64,000 bases of DNA from Ovoidimarina sp963698645 (GCA_963698645.1 CAVORP010000003.1:434001-498000), one strand, 5' to 3'. Shown: positions 27,246 through 36,099, counted from the first letter of the stretch. Notes: generated by a model from the letters alone, not told the origin. Translations and numbers: made by a program.

Positions 27246-28571
27246 TTACCTACCCGCGTCGACCTCCACCCTCTTGTCGGCGACCGCAAGGATCGCATCG
27301 CACATGACGTCCATGATCGTGTCGATCGCATCATGTGTTGCGATGTAGGGCGGAGCGATGGCCAGGACGTCGCCAATGACGCGGAAGAAGACCCCGCGCC
27401 TTTCAGCTTCGGTGCCCACAGCTTGGCCCGGGTTCTCGCCAAGTCGCCCCGGTTCGAACTCGACTGCCGCCAGCATCCCTTTGCAGCGGGTATCGAACAC
27501 GCCGGGAAGGCCCGCGATCTCCGCAAGCCGCGCCTCGATTCGCGCGCCCAGATCGCCCACGTGGCGCGGCAGGTCCATCTCCTCGTAGATGTCCAGGCAT
27601 TCGAGCGCGACCGCAGCACCCACCGGATGCCCACCATAGGTCATACCGTGCCCGAAGGTCCCATAGCCGTGGGCAAGATCGGCCACCCGGTCGCGCACCT
27701 TGTCCGTCATCGCAACAGCCGACATCGGGAACACGGAGGCCGTCATCTGTTTGGCCATTGTCATGAGGTCGGGTCGAATCCCCCATGTTTCGCAGGCGAA
27801 CCATTCCCCGGTTCGGCCGAAGCCGGTGATGATCTCGTCGGCGATTAGAAGTATGTCATGGCGCGCCAACACATCCTGGATTTCGTCCCAGTAGCCTTCG
27901 GGTGGCAAGATCACTCCGCCCGCGCCCATGGCGGGCTCGCCGATGAAGGCCGAGATCGTGGCGGGATCGGCATCTCGGATGAGTTGGTCGAGTTCTCGCG
28001 CCCGACGCCTGGAGAACGCGATCTCGCTCTCGCCTGGCTCCGCATCGCGGACATAATGTGGCCGCCCGGTGCGCAGAACGTCCGCTAGGGGCAGGCCGAA
28101 CCCATCATGACAGTAGCCGAACCCGGTCATCGCCGCGCTCACTTGCCCGGAGCCATGATAAGAGCCCTCGCGCGCAATGAATCGTGTTCTGTCCGGCTTG
28201 CCCTGTGCCGAATGGTAGAACCGCGCAAGTTTCGCCGCGCTCTCGACCGCCTCGGAGCCCGAGGTGGCGAAAAGGACATGGTTCAAATCGCCGGGCATAC
28301 GGGCAGCCAGCCTTGCGGCAAGCGTCTCCGTCACGTCTGGGGTGCGGCCCATGAAGCTGTGGTAGTAGGCGAGCTGCTCCATTTGCGCCGACATCGCGCG
28401 GGTCAACCGGTCCGGCGAGAAGCCCAGCGACGCACACCAGAGCGCCGATACTGCGTCGATGAAGACCCGGCCGTCGCTATCCGTCACGCGGATGCCATCC
28501 CCGGACACGATGCGACGCGGTGGTTCCCGACAGGCAGCGATCGGATCTGTGAAGGGGTAGAGTTGCGACAT
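27246..28571 (-). CDS. Class III PLP-dependent aminotransferase
   Basis: This 441-residue aminotransferase has motifs FATSGSEAVESAAKLAR, SYHGSG, GEPAMGAGGVILPP, IADEIITGFGRTG (Asp245 binds the pyridine nitrogen) and the PLP lysine Lys274 in TMAKQMTAS. These fit the omega-amino-acid:pyruvate and related transaminases that accept amines or omega-amino acids. It is intact and on the same strand as the peptide operon but separated by about 550 bases. The amine substrate cannot be named; a polyamine or beta-alanine type is plausible given neighbouring systems. Confidence 0.87.
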   Translation of the reverse strand: MSQLYPFTDPIAACREPPRRIVSGDGIRVTDSDGRVFIDAVSALWCASLGFSPDRLTRAMSAQMEQLAYYHSFMGRTPDVTETLAARLAARMPGDLNHVLFATSGSEAVESAAKLARFYHSAQGKPDRTRFIAREGSYHGSGQVSAAMTGFGYCHDGFGLPLADVLRTGRPHYVRDAEPGESEIAFSRRRARELDQLIRDADPATISAFIGEPAMGAGGVILPPEGYWDEIQDVLARHDILLIADEIITGFGRTGEWFACETWGIRPDLMTMAKQMTASVFPMSAVAMTDKVRDRVADLAHGYGTFGHGMTYGGHPVGAAVALECLDIYEEMDLPRHVGDLGARIEARLAEIAGLPGVFDTRCKGMLAAVEFEPGRLGENPGQAVGTEAERRGVFFRVIGDVLAIAPPYIATHDAIDTIMDVMCDAILAVADKRVEVDAGR

Positions 28572-28760
28572 GGATGCCTCCGGGAGCAGGTCGGATCATC
28601 CTCTCAAGGTGATGCCTTCGTCAAATTCATATTTCATGACGGTCGGGGTCTGTTTGCCAATTTAGATTGCGGCTTCCGATCTTGACCGGCACCGCGCCCT
28701 TGCTCCGCGTAATTGGCGGTTTGGTATCGGGCGAAGCGGGAGTTTCGTTCGCATTTAGGT

Positions 28761-28808
28761 CATTGGTGCCAAGCGCAGCGAATGGCGGCTCTGAGCCCGT
28801 AGCGGCCG
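28761..28808 (+). repeat. Dispersed palindromic repeat, partial copy
   Basis: It contains GCGCAGCGAATGGCGGCT, then GAGCCC and AGCGGCC, the right half of the element. It lies in the 28572-28894 gap between the aminotransferase start and the TetR stop; nothing else was recognised there. Confidence 0.6.
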
Positions 28809-28894
28809 CTGGTATTCCGCGCTGCTTTCGCGCCGATTGCCAGGAAGATCACTCCGGTTGCGGCGCCGGGGTTTCCCCCTGTGCTATCTGAACC

Positions 28895-29482
28895 TCAGGT
28901 GCGGGCGGCGAGGTAGAGGTCGATCAGATCGTCCACCGCCTCGTGGAGGCTGCGTTCATGACTCAGCCGGCCTGCGACGGCGAGGGCGAAGACCCCGTAG
29001 AGCCCGTTCCAGAGGAGGCGGGCGTCGCGCAGCCGGCGATCCGCCTGATCGGGACCGTAGAGTTCGGAAATCGCCTCGCAGAGAAGATCGAGCAGCCTCT
29101 GGATTTCGGAAAGATAGGCGGGCGTTGCCTCGTGTTCGGGGGCGAAGGGATAGTTGATGATTGTGTCCCATTCCCGGGGATGGGCGCTGGCGAAGGTGAC
29201 GAATCCGTCGGCGAGAGAGCGCAGGCGGTTCTGGAGGGAGCCGTCTGCGGCATTGGCGCGGCAATGGGCGTAGAGCATCCTGAGCGTTTCGGTGTTCATC
29301 TGTTCCACGAGGTCGTCGCGATTCCGGAATACCTGGTAGATCGTGCCGCTGGTGTAGCCGATTCGGTCGGCAAGTTTGCGGGTGGTAAGGGCGGAAACGC
29401 CCTCTTCGCGAACGATCGATCGCGCCGCTTCGAGGGCCAGATCCTTGAGTTCGGCGCGTGTATGATCTGACCTTCTTGCCAT
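28895..29482 (-). CDS. TetR-family transcriptional regulator
   Basis: This 195-residue repressor has an N-terminal DNA-binding domain with LKDLALEAARSIVREEG, then LTTRKLADRIGYTSGTIYQV, typical of TetR helix-turn-helix sequences. The C-terminal ligand/dimer domain (residues 60-195) contains a conserved WNGLYGVFALAVAGRL segment. It is divergent from the membrane protein, acyl carrier protein and radical SAM genes, with repeated operator-like sequences between them, so it very probably controls that operon. The effector is unknown. Confidence 0.88.
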   Translation of the reverse strand: MARRSDHTRAELKDLALEAARSIVREEGVSALTTRKLADRIGYTSGTIYQVFRNRDDLVEQMNTETLRMLYAHCRANAADGSLQNRLRSLADGFVTFASAHPREWDTIINYPFAPEHEATPAYLSEIQRLLDLLCEAISELYGPDQADRRLRDARLLWNGLYGVFALAVAGRLSHERSLHEAVDDLIDLYLAART

Positions 29483-29504
29483 ATTTCAGAGACTTACAGG
29501 AAAG

Positions 29505-29577
29505 TTGACGTGAAGGTCAAGAAAAATATTGACCAGTGATTAATTTTGGGGCTGATATATTGACCAATGATTAATTT
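29505..29577 (+). promoter_or_regulatory. Operator/promoter region between TetR gene and radical SAM operon
   Basis: Two near-identical direct repeats, ATTGACCAGTGATTAATTT (29528-29546) and ATTGACCAATGATTAATTT (29559-29577), are spaced 31 bases apart, about three helix turns. Just left is an inverted repeat TTGAC-N6-GTCAA (29505-29520). The first repeat supplies a TTGACC -35 element with TGATAT about 18 bases downstream. An AAGGAG ribosome site (29579-29584) precedes ATG 29592. These are likely TetR binding sites (inference). Confidence 0.65.
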
Positions 29578-29591
29578 CAAGGAGCGATCCG

Positions 29592-30107
29592 ATGACTGCA
29601 CTCCCAGACCGCGTCATCCCGATGCCGCAGATGACGGCGACGGCTGTGCCTGCACACCGGGTTTCGCCCGGGGCGCGGCAAGCCGCCTATCTCGGCGCCC
29701 GGGCCCAGGCAATTGCGTGGTGCTCGATCCTGTGCGGGGCGCTGACCGGGATGCTGATGGGGCTCTGGTCCTTCGATGGCCCGATTCCGGTGCCAGGCTG
29801 GATCGGTAGCTATGACGAACTGCCGCGCCGATTCCTGCGGCTGGCCCATGTGGCGATGTTCGCGCTCGGGATGCTGCATGTGATGGTGGGGAAGTGGCTA
29901 TCAATCTCCGAGATGCCGTCCAGGCACAAGACTTCGGCCTATGTCATGATGGCCGCGGGGAACGTGCTGATGCCGGCCGTGCTGATCGGAGCGGCAATCT
30001 GGGCTCCGCTCAAGTACCTGACCGCCGTGCCGACGCTGGCGTTGACCATTGCGTTTACGATCGTCGCGCAGGATGCGGTGCGTGCAGTGCGGAGGGTGCG
30101 AGCATGA
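29592..30107 (+). CDS. Four-span membrane protein of unknown function
   Basis: This 171-residue protein has a polar N-terminus of about 35 residues and four hydrophobic segments (AIAWCSILCGALTGMLMG, then RLAHVAMFALGMLHVMVG, then MMAAGNVLMPAVLIGAAI, then LALTIAFTIVA). Histidines within the second segment (LAHVAM and LHVM) could bind a cofactor but this is not established. I do not recognise the family. Its stop overlaps the acyl carrier protein ATG, so it is coupled to that gene and shares the TetR-controlled promoter. Confidence 0.75.
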   Translation: MTALPDRVIPMPQMTATAVPAHRVSPGARQAAYLGARAQAIAWCSILCGALTGMLMGLWSFDGPIPVPGWIGSYDELPRRFLRLAHVAMFALGMLHVMVGKWLSISEMPSRHKTSAYVMMAAGNVLMPAVLIGAAIWAPLKYLTAVPTLALTIAFTIVAQDAVRAVRRVRA

Positions 30108-30364
30108 CCGCGCAGGGCATCGAACAGGCCGTCCGGGCCGCGCTTGCGGACCTGACGGGTGAGGACATCTCGGCGATTGGACCGGATGAGGAACTGGGGG
30201 CGGCGATCGGACTCGACAGCCTCGGACGGCTGGAACTACTGGCAGAAGTGGAGGACCGGTTCGACCTTTTCTTCGCCGATGCCGACAGCGAGAGCGCCGG
30301 GACCATCCGAGGCATGATCGATATGGTTACGCGGGAACTGGCCCGCGCAGAGGAGGCCGCGTAA
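30104..30364 (+). CDS. Acyl carrier protein
   Basis: This 86-residue carrier protein has the phosphopantetheine attachment motif GLDSLGRLELL with Ser39, a predicted helical bundle and an acidic composition, all normal for the family. It is not the housekeeping acpP, which sits with fatty-acid genes. It overlaps the membrane-protein stop (ATGA), and its own stop overlaps the radical SAM ATG (TAATG). A dedicated carrier protein next to a radical SAM enzyme implies that an acyl or aminoacyl chain is modified while tethered. Confidence 0.87.
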   Translation: MTAQGIEQAVRAALADLTGEDISAIGPDEELGAAIGLDSLGRLELLAEVEDRFDLFFADADSESAGTIRGMIDMVTRELARAEEAA

Positions 30365-31710
30365 TGCGTATCGGATTGATTGCGATGAGCGGGGTGCGGG
30401 TGCGCACCAGGGAACTGGCGGAACTGGGCGTGACGCTTCCAGGCTTCGTGAACCGGGGCAAGGTGATCGCCTCGCTGCCGAGCCTCGGCCTTCTGACCGT
30501 CGCGGCGCTGACGCCGCCCAATGTCGAGGTCGAATACGTCGAGTTTGATGAGGTTCCGGAGGCGGATGCGGATCTGCCGATGTTCGACCTTGTGGGGTTG
30601 TCGTCCTTCACCGCGCGGATCGATGCGACCTATGCGCTGGCCGACCGGTATCGCGCCATGGGCGTGCCGGTGGTGCTGGGCGGCCTGCACGTGACGCTGA
30701 TGCCCGACGAGGCGCAGGCCCATGCCGACGCCATCGTGCTGGACGGGGCGGAGGGCGCATGGCCCGAGTTGGTCCGGGATTTCCAGGCTGGGTGCATGAA
30801 GCCTCGCTACCGGGGCCTCAAGAAGGATGTCTTCAAGCCCGAGAACTATGTGGAACCGCGGTTCGACCTGCTGAAGGGCCGGCCTTACAACCGGGTGACG
30901 GTGCAGACCTCGCGGGGCTGCCCGATCAACTGTGAGTTCTGCGCGGCGAGCATCCGCATCACGTCGAGCTTTCAGCAAAAGCCGGTGGAGCGGGTGATCT
31001 CGGAGCTCAGGGCGGTGACGGAAGTGGTGGACCTGCCGTTTGTCGAGTTCGCCGATGACAACACCTTCGTGAACAAGAAGTGGGGCAAGGCGCTATTGCG
31101 CGAGATGGCAGCCATGAACTTAAAGTGGTTCACGGAGACTGATATCACCGTGGCCGACGACCCAGAGCTTCTGGACCTGATGGCGAAGGCGGGGTGCCGG
31201 CAGGTCCTGATCGGGTTTGAGAGCCCGAGCGCGGCGGGGTTGCGCGGCCTTGACCCACATGATTGGAAGGCGCGTCGGTTCGACACCTATCTGGACGCGA
31301 TTGCGCGCATTCAGGGCGCCGGGATCTCCGTGAACGGCACCTTCGTGCTGGGCCTCGATTCCCATACACCGGAGATATTTGCCGAGCTTCGGGATTTCGT
31401 GCGCACCTCGAACCTTCTGGAGGTCCAGCTGACAGTGCAGACGCCGTTTCCCGGCACACCGCTTTATGCGCGGCTGAAGCAGGCGGGGCGGCTCCTGACC
31501 GACCGGTTCTGGGATCGCTGCACGCTGTTCGACGTGAACTACCGGCCGCTTCGGATGAGCGTGGACGAGCTTGAGGGCGGATTCCGGTGGCTGGCGGGCG
31601 AAGTTTACAACGAGTGCGAGTTCAGCCGGCGTAAACGGCATTACATGGATCTGACGCGGGCGCGCACTGCCGGTCTCGGCCCGCCGCGTCCCATGCAGCT
31701 GTCGGCCTGA
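30364..31710 (+). CDS. B12-binding-type radical SAM protein
   Basis: This 448-residue enzyme has an N-terminal Rossmann-like cobalamin-binding-type region (residues 1-130, with FDLVGLSSFTARIDATY and VPVVLGGLHVTLMPDEA). The radical SAM core carries the iron-sulfur motif CPINCEFC (Cys186, Cys190, Cys193), followed by FVEFADDNTFVNKKWGKALL and FVLGLDSHTPEIF. The canonical cobalamin motif D-x-H-x-x-G is not obvious, so cobalamin use is uncertain. Such enzymes methylate or rearrange unactivated carbons. Coupling to an acyl carrier protein suggests a tethered substrate. Confidence 0.87.
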   Translation: MRIGLIAMSGVRVRTRELAELGVTLPGFVNRGKVIASLPSLGLLTVAALTPPNVEVEYVEFDEVPEADADLPMFDLVGLSSFTARIDATYALADRYRAMGVPVVLGGLHVTLMPDEAQAHADAIVLDGAEGAWPELVRDFQAGCMKPRYRGLKKDVFKPENYVEPRFDLLKGRPYNRVTVQTSRGCPINCEFCAASIRITSSFQQKPVERVISELRAVTEVVDLPFVEFADDNTFVNKKWGKALLREMAAMNLKWFTETDITVADDPELLDLMAKAGCRQVLIGFESPSAAGLRGLDPHDWKARRFDTYLDAIARIQGAGISVNGTFVLGLDSHTPEIFAELRDFVRTSNLLEVQLTVQTPFPGTPLYARLKQAGRLLTDRFWDRCTLFDVNYRPLRMSVDELEGGFRWLAGEVYNECEFSRRKRHYMDLTRARTAGLGPPRPMQLSA

Positions 31711-31924
31711 CACGATGGGAGCGATGCCAATGGCGCTGGCCGATGAGGCGGGGATTGCCCTGTCCGTTCCCCTAGAACTGGGCCAATAATCTGTTTGCAT
31801 GAGGGGAACTTGGCTTATCTAGGAAACCATACTTAAGCGAAGATGTGTTGAGGTTGCTGCTTAGGATCGAGTTAAATCTCTCTGCTGGTGACTACGTGGT
31901 ATCAGCTTTCCGAGTGAATGTCCG

Positions 31925-31985
31925 AATTGTCCGCACAGGAGACGTTGGCGCAGATCGCAGCGAACGGCCGCTTGGAGCCCAACTA
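31925..31985 (+). repeat. Dispersed palindromic repeat copy
   Basis: It has the left arm AATTGTCCGCACAGGAGAC, the core TCGCAGCGAACGGCCGCTTG and GAGCCCAA. Its right end overlaps the stop codon of the minus-strand gene at 31983. The rest of the 31711-31982 gap shows no gene. Confidence 0.75.
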
Positions 31986-32435
31986 AACCTTGTCTATCAA
32001 GTGCGCTGAATCAGAATAGCCGACTTTCCAGTCAACGACGCTTCCCAGAACACCGCAGTTCGTGCAGCGCTCTCCAATAGATACCCATCTAACGTCCTGC
32101 TGTTCTCCGGATGACTCTGGATAAAGTGAAAAGCCGACCCCGAGATTGCAAACACCGCTGCCACATTCGGTGCAAATCCATTTCTCCGGCTCGGCTTCAT
32201 CCCAGTAATCTTCGCTATCGCAAATCCATTGAGATTCCTGGCACTTGGAGCAAGTTCGCCTAGCCACTCCTTCGTCCTGGTCAGCTTCGTATTCGAAGCT
32301 TTCGGACCCACAATTGCACTTGCATATGCGCGTGACATCAACGGCGTAGCCTTCCGCTTCATATGCTATTAGGTACTCAGAGATGTCGCTTGCATCGGTT
32401 CCAACCCACCACTTACCTGAAGTGTCTATCGTCAT
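31983..32435 (-). CDS. Hypothetical acidic protein with zinc-ribbon-like cysteine pairs
   Basis: This 150-residue protein is rich in Asp and Glu. It contains several cysteine pairs: CKCNCGS near residue 38, CSKCQ near 62, CTECGSGVC near 88 and CTNCGV near 124. These are typical of metal-binding ribbons. The frame is free of stops and base composition is lower in GC than its neighbours, consistent with a recently acquired cargo gene. Its 3' end overlaps a dispersed repeat. I do not recognise the family. The gap on its right (32436-32878) holds only another repeat copy. Confidence 0.6.
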   Translation of the reverse strand: MTIDTSGKWWVGTDASDISEYLIAYEAEGYAVDVTRICKCNCGSESFEYEADQDEGVARRTCSKCQESQWICDSEDYWDEAEPEKWICTECGSGVCNLGVGFSLYPESSGEQQDVRWVSIGERCTNCGVLGSVVDWKVGYSDSAHLIDKV

Positions 32436-32515
32436 GTTATCTCATCGCAATCTAAACGCTTTCTTACTTAATCCATCAACAAAAAGCCGGTAGCAATCTA
32501 ATTCAGTGAACGTCC

Positions 32516-32583
32516 GCTTGGTCCCGCAGAGCCGACGTTCATGCCGCCTGCAGCGAATGTCTGTTTTGAGCCCCAAGCAGACT
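32516..32583 (+). repeat. Dispersed palindromic repeat copy
   Basis: It reads GCTTGGTCCCGCAGAGCCGA, then TGCAGCGAATGTCTG, GAGCCCCAAGCAGAC. This is a diverged but full-length copy of the element. Confidence 0.65.
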
Positions 32584-32878
32584 TGGCAAAACTTCGGCCA
32601 AAGCGAGGAAAGTAGGGCCTGCGGTGGCTAGGCTTCTCGACCTAATCGTATAGAGGATCACCCCTACACTCCACCGGCAAGAAGGATGGCAACTTCTGAA
32701 GCATTCGGACCAGTTATTCCGGCCATCTTCAGGATCGGCGAAATGCGCCTGTCGTGATTTGCCAACACTACTTAATTCGGTACGCACGAGGACTTGCTCC
32801 TCGATTACCTGAAAAATTGGGTTCCAATTTCCGGCGGACAGAGAATCATGCAACTGCTCAAGAAAATAGCTGTAAAAA

Positions 32879-33697
32879 TCACCCCTCCGCTGGTGGGACG
32901 GCGCGCTGATAGAGATGCCATGTGGTGTGGCCTAGGATCGGCAGGGTGAAGATCAGGCCCAGAAACACTGGCGCCAGCGACAGCAGCATGGTGACCGAGA
33001 TGATCGCCGCCCAGGTAAGCATAACCACCGGGTTTTCCCGGACGACAGCAATGGAGGTCAGCATGGCGGACACGAAATCGATCTCCCGGTCAAGCAGCAT
33101 GGGCATGGCGACGACTGTCAACGCGAACAATGCCGCCGACAGGAACGCGCCCACGCAGGTGCCGATTGCAAGGAAGGTCCAGCCCTCGGGCGTGAAGAAG
33201 ACGATGTTCAAAAACCCGTCCAAATCCGAGAAGGATGAATCCTGCAGCACGATCACCAGCACAATCCGAAACTGGTAAAACCAGACCCACAAAACGAACA
33301 GGGTGACAAAGGCCATCCAGCCCATTTCACGCTTGCGTTGATTGGCCATGACGGCGAGGATTTCAGACCAGCCGAAACTCTCTCCCTTCTGCAACTGGCG
33401 GGACATTTCATAAAGACCGGCGCAGGCAAAAGGCGCGACCAGCGGAAAGGCGATCGCTGCGGGAATGATCATCCAGATCTTGCCGAGCCAGACGAGGCAC
33501 CAGACAAACAGGATGCCGAAAACTGCAAAAAACAGGCCGAAGGAGCCGCTCATGAAAGGGCGCGCCAGAAAGTCGGAAAACCCGGCCCTCAGCGACGCGG
33601 CGATATCATCCGCGGTCACCTTGTTGACCGTGGGCATGGCCTGCTTCTGCGGCTTCAGATCGTCCGGCGGTGTGGACCCTGCGGTCTTGGATGCCAT
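32879..33697 (-). CDS. DUF2189 family integral membrane protein
   Basis: This 272-residue protein has about six membrane segments (MSGSFGLFFAVFGILFVW, then IPAAIAFPLVAPFACAGL, then FLAIGTCVGAFLSAAL, and others) after a polar 40-residue N-terminus. The pattern APFACAGLYEMSRQLQKGES and PMLLDREIDFVSAMLTSI is diagnostic of DUF2189, found beside respiratory genes in many alphaproteobacteria. Function is unknown. It stands alone here between repeats. Confidence 0.82.
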   Translation of the reverse strand: MASKTAGSTPPDDLKPQKQAMPTVNKVTADDIAASLRAGFSDFLARPFMSGSFGLFFAVFGILFVWCLVWLGKIWMIIPAAIAFPLVAPFACAGLYEMSRQLQKGESFGWSEILAVMANQRKREMGWMAFVTLFVLWVWFYQFRIVLVIVLQDSSFSDLDGFLNIVFFTPEGWTFLAIGTCVGAFLSAALFALTVVAMPMLLDREIDFVSAMLTSIAVVRENPVVMLTWAAIISVTMLLSLAPVFLGLIFTLPILGHTTWHLYQRAVPPAEG

Positions 33698-33825
33698 GAC
33701 ATACTCCTCCCAAAGCAGGGCGCAGCGATGGTCCGTTTGTCAACCATCCCGAGCGGTGAGCCAGACATCCCTCCTCCGTATCAGAGTTTGGATCAGGCGA
33801 GGTATTTGGGCAAGGGAGGAGTTTG

Positions 33826-33895
33826 GCAGCTTAGTCCGCAAAGCGGACCTTGGCGAGGAGCGCACTGAGCGGCCGCTTCGAGTCCGAAGCGGAAG
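33826..33895 (+). repeat. Dispersed palindromic repeat copy
   Basis: This near-consensus copy reads GCTTAGTCCGCAAAGCGGAC, CTTGGCGAGGAGCGCACTG, then AGCGGCCGCTTCGAGTCCG and AAGCGGAA. Both hairpins are visible. The gap 33698-34088 around it shows no credible gene. Confidence 0.8.
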
Positions 33896-34088
33896 CATCG
33901 GATGCGAAAGAGTTAATCGCCGGTGCTTTGAGCGTTGGCATCCTTGGATTGCGGTCACACGAAAATCTGATCCCTGCCTATCAATCTGACTTCGCCTGGG
34001 CATGGGGGCCTGTAGTCTACCCATTTCATTTGACCAAAGAAGAGGTTGAGGCTTACCTTACGTCATTGTATTTTTCGAGCTATTCAAA

Positions 34089-34406
34089 ATGTTTCAATCC
34101 GTCGCGTTACTTGCGCTGATTTCTGCCTTCTTCTACTGCGTGGCAATGGTCGCGATGAAGTTCTTGGCAGAGCTACCAAGCATTGGTCTGGTTCTCATTA
34201 TCGGCGCTGCACTGCTTACGGCAGCTACGTTCGAGGTCTTTGCGCTCAGGCATGAACGCCTGGGTCTTATCTACGTCGGCATCCTGGGGGCCGAGGTGGT
34301 CATCCTTGGCACGATCTCCCTGTTTCACTTTGACGAAACCTATTCCGTTCGAGAGCTGGCAGGGATGGGCCTGGTTCTGGTCGGGACCGCACTTGCCTGG
34401 ACCTGA
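34089..34406 (+). CDS. Small multidrug-resistance/DMT-type membrane protein
   Basis: This 105-residue protein has four hydrophobic segments: LLALISAFFYCVAMVAMKFL, LVLIIGAALLTAATFEVFAL, YVGILGAEVVILGTISLF and LAGMGLVLVGTALAW. The size and the ending GMGLVLVGTALAW fit SMR-like members of the drug/metabolite transporter superfamily. The usual SMR glutamate in the first helix is not seen, so drug efflux is not supported. Substrate is unknown. Confidence 0.7.
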   Translation: MFQSVALLALISAFFYCVAMVAMKFLAELPSIGLVLIIGAALLTAATFEVFALRHERLGLIYVGILGAEVVILGTISLFHFDETYSVRELAGMGLVLVGTALAWT

Positions 34407-34475
34407 TGTGAGGCAGCCGACGGTTTTCAGGGCAGGACCGGCGCATGTGCGCACTGCATAATTCGATCCCATTCG

Positions 34476-34500
34476 GTAGCTTTGTCCGCTCAGTGGACCT
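34476..34500 (+). repeat. Dispersed palindromic repeat, left arm only
   Basis: It contains AGCTTTGTCCGCTCAGTGGA, matching the first hairpin of the element. The right half is missing. No gene is seen in the 34407-34783 gap. Confidence 0.5.
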
Positions 34501-34783
34501 ATGTCATTAGATGGCCGATGTCCGGACCGATCCCTTCTTGCTGGATTTCTGCAACAAGATGAAATTCAGCTTCGTCGGTATGGTCCTTAGCGACCGGTTA
34601 GGGTGGACGTCTTTGGCAAGGCAATATTTCCAATGGGAAACGCTAATGTCTTAATCGTCGTTATTACACCACGAACCTAACCGCGTACGCGACGCCATAA
34701 GAGCTTAATTTTCCTCATTTTCATCCTCCTAAGCTGCTATAGTTTGGCCTCGTGCAAAGGCCTTCTTGATCAGGAGAACCACC

Positions 34784-35689
34784 ATGACCCGAGCGTCTAG
34801 TAATCTTAAACTTGACCAAGTGATACTGCCTTCTGTCAGAGACCTTGGTGGTGGATTTGAAGTTCGGCGCGCGTTGCCCTCTGCACAGCGACAGATGGTC
34901 GGTCCATTCATTTTTTTTGACAGCTTTGGCCCTGCGGTTTTTCGCGGGGACGAGGATATCGACATCAGGCCGCACCCACATATTGGCCTCGCAACTGTCA
35001 CCTATCTGATTGAGGGGAACAGCATACATCGCGACAGTGAAGGATATGTGCAGTCAATCGAGCCTGGCGAAGTCAATATGATGACGGCAGGCCGTGGCAT
35101 CGTGCATTCAGAGCGCGTAGGTGCGGAATTTCGTCAAAACGGTGGGAGCGTGTTCGGGTTTCAGACTTGGCTCGCTATGCCCAAAGAGTTGGAAGAGACC
35201 GACCCGGGCTTTCAACATGTTGCGGCATCGGAAATCCCAATGGATCAGGGGGATGGGGTCAGTATGTCCCTCTTGGCCGGGACATTGAACGGGCACAAAT
35301 CCCCAACCAAGGTGTTCGCTGAGACGCTTTATGCGGACCTAAGTCTATTGGATGGCGCCCGGTACAAGGTCGACTCCGCACACATTGAGCGAGCGATGTA
35401 TGTGGTCAGTGGGTCAGTAGAAATAGTTGGACAGGAAGGATCTTTTGGCAAAGATCAGCTTGTGGTTTTCCAACCGCAGGCGGAAATCGTCATCAAAGCG
35501 AGTGAGGCATCGCGTTTGATGTTATTGGGCGGCGAGCCTTTCCCGGAGGAGCGCCACATTTTTTGGAATTTTGTATCCAGCAGTCGCGAACGCATTGAAC
35601 AGGCTGCTGAAGATTGGAGCGAACGCCGCTTTCCCGGCATAGTTGGGGAAGACGAATTTATGCCGTTGCCTGACGAGATTAAATTCTGA
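34784..35689 (+). CDS. Pirin family protein
   Basis: This 301-residue bicupin has the N-terminal iron-site residues His64, His66 (RPHPHIG), His108 and Glu110 (GRGIVHSER), all conserved. The start ATG 34784 has CAGGAGA upstream; an upstream in-frame codon at 34766 is less likely. Pirins act as redox sensors or quercetinase-like dioxygenases, and the specific role is unknown. It is a single gene between repeat copies. Confidence 0.88.
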   Translation: MTRASSNLKLDQVILPSVRDLGGGFEVRRALPSAQRQMVGPFIFFDSFGPAVFRGDEDIDIRPHPHIGLATVTYLIEGNSIHRDSEGYVQSIEPGEVNMMTAGRGIVHSERVGAEFRQNGGSVFGFQTWLAMPKELEETDPGFQHVAASEIPMDQGDGVSMSLLAGTLNGHKSPTKVFAETLYADLSLLDGARYKVDSAHIERAMYVVSGSVEIVGQEGSFGKDQLVVFQPQAEIVIKASEASRLMLLGGEPFPEERHIFWNFVSSSRERIEQAAEDWSERRFPGIVGEDEFMPLPDEIKF

Positions 35690-35732
35690 CGATGTTCATT
35701 GAAGGCGGCCATTTGACTTGCTGATGTCCACA

Positions 35733-35789
35733 GCAGCTTTGTCCGCATTTGAGATATCTGACACTTACGCGGCGAACGACCGGTTCGGA
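35733..35789 (+). repeat. Dispersed palindromic repeat, diverged copy
   Basis: It contains CAGCTTTGTCCGCATTTGAG and GCGGCGAACGACCGGTTCGG. The right arm is truncated. Together with the next copy it occupies the 35690-36099 gap. Confidence 0.6.
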
Positions 35790-35905
35790 TCTTGTCGTAT
35801 AAACCCGCATTGAACGACCGCGTTGGGTGATGTGTGCTGCACCGCCGCAAGTCGGTTGCCGTCTTGACCCAGGTATCTGGGAGATCGACGCGGCAGGCAC
35901 ATGAG

Positions 35906-35975
35906 GCCGGTTCGTCCCGCAGAGCAGACCTTGGTTCAGAGTGCAGTGAACGTCAGCTTTTGGGTCTCTTCTGCT
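35906..35975 (+). repeat. Dispersed palindromic repeat copy
   Basis: It reads GGCCGGTTCGTCCCGCAGAG, CAGACCTTGGTTCAGAGTG, CAGTGAACGTCAGCTTT, then TCTGCTGAAG. It is diverged but in the same order and orientation as the others. Confidence 0.6.
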
Positions 35976-36099
35976 GAAGTGACTGGACTTACTGGCTGGG
36001 GGAAGCGGTACTGGCCGTGTCGAAACATTGCTCGGACCTGCCGGGCTCCACGCAGTACAGGGTGCAGAATGATCCTGCTCCCGCAGAGTGGAGAAGACG

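Noticed and set aside
33850..34119. A 89-residue frame before the small membrane transporter
   Set aside because: Its start lies inside a dispersed repeat copy and its end overlaps the real gene; no family features.
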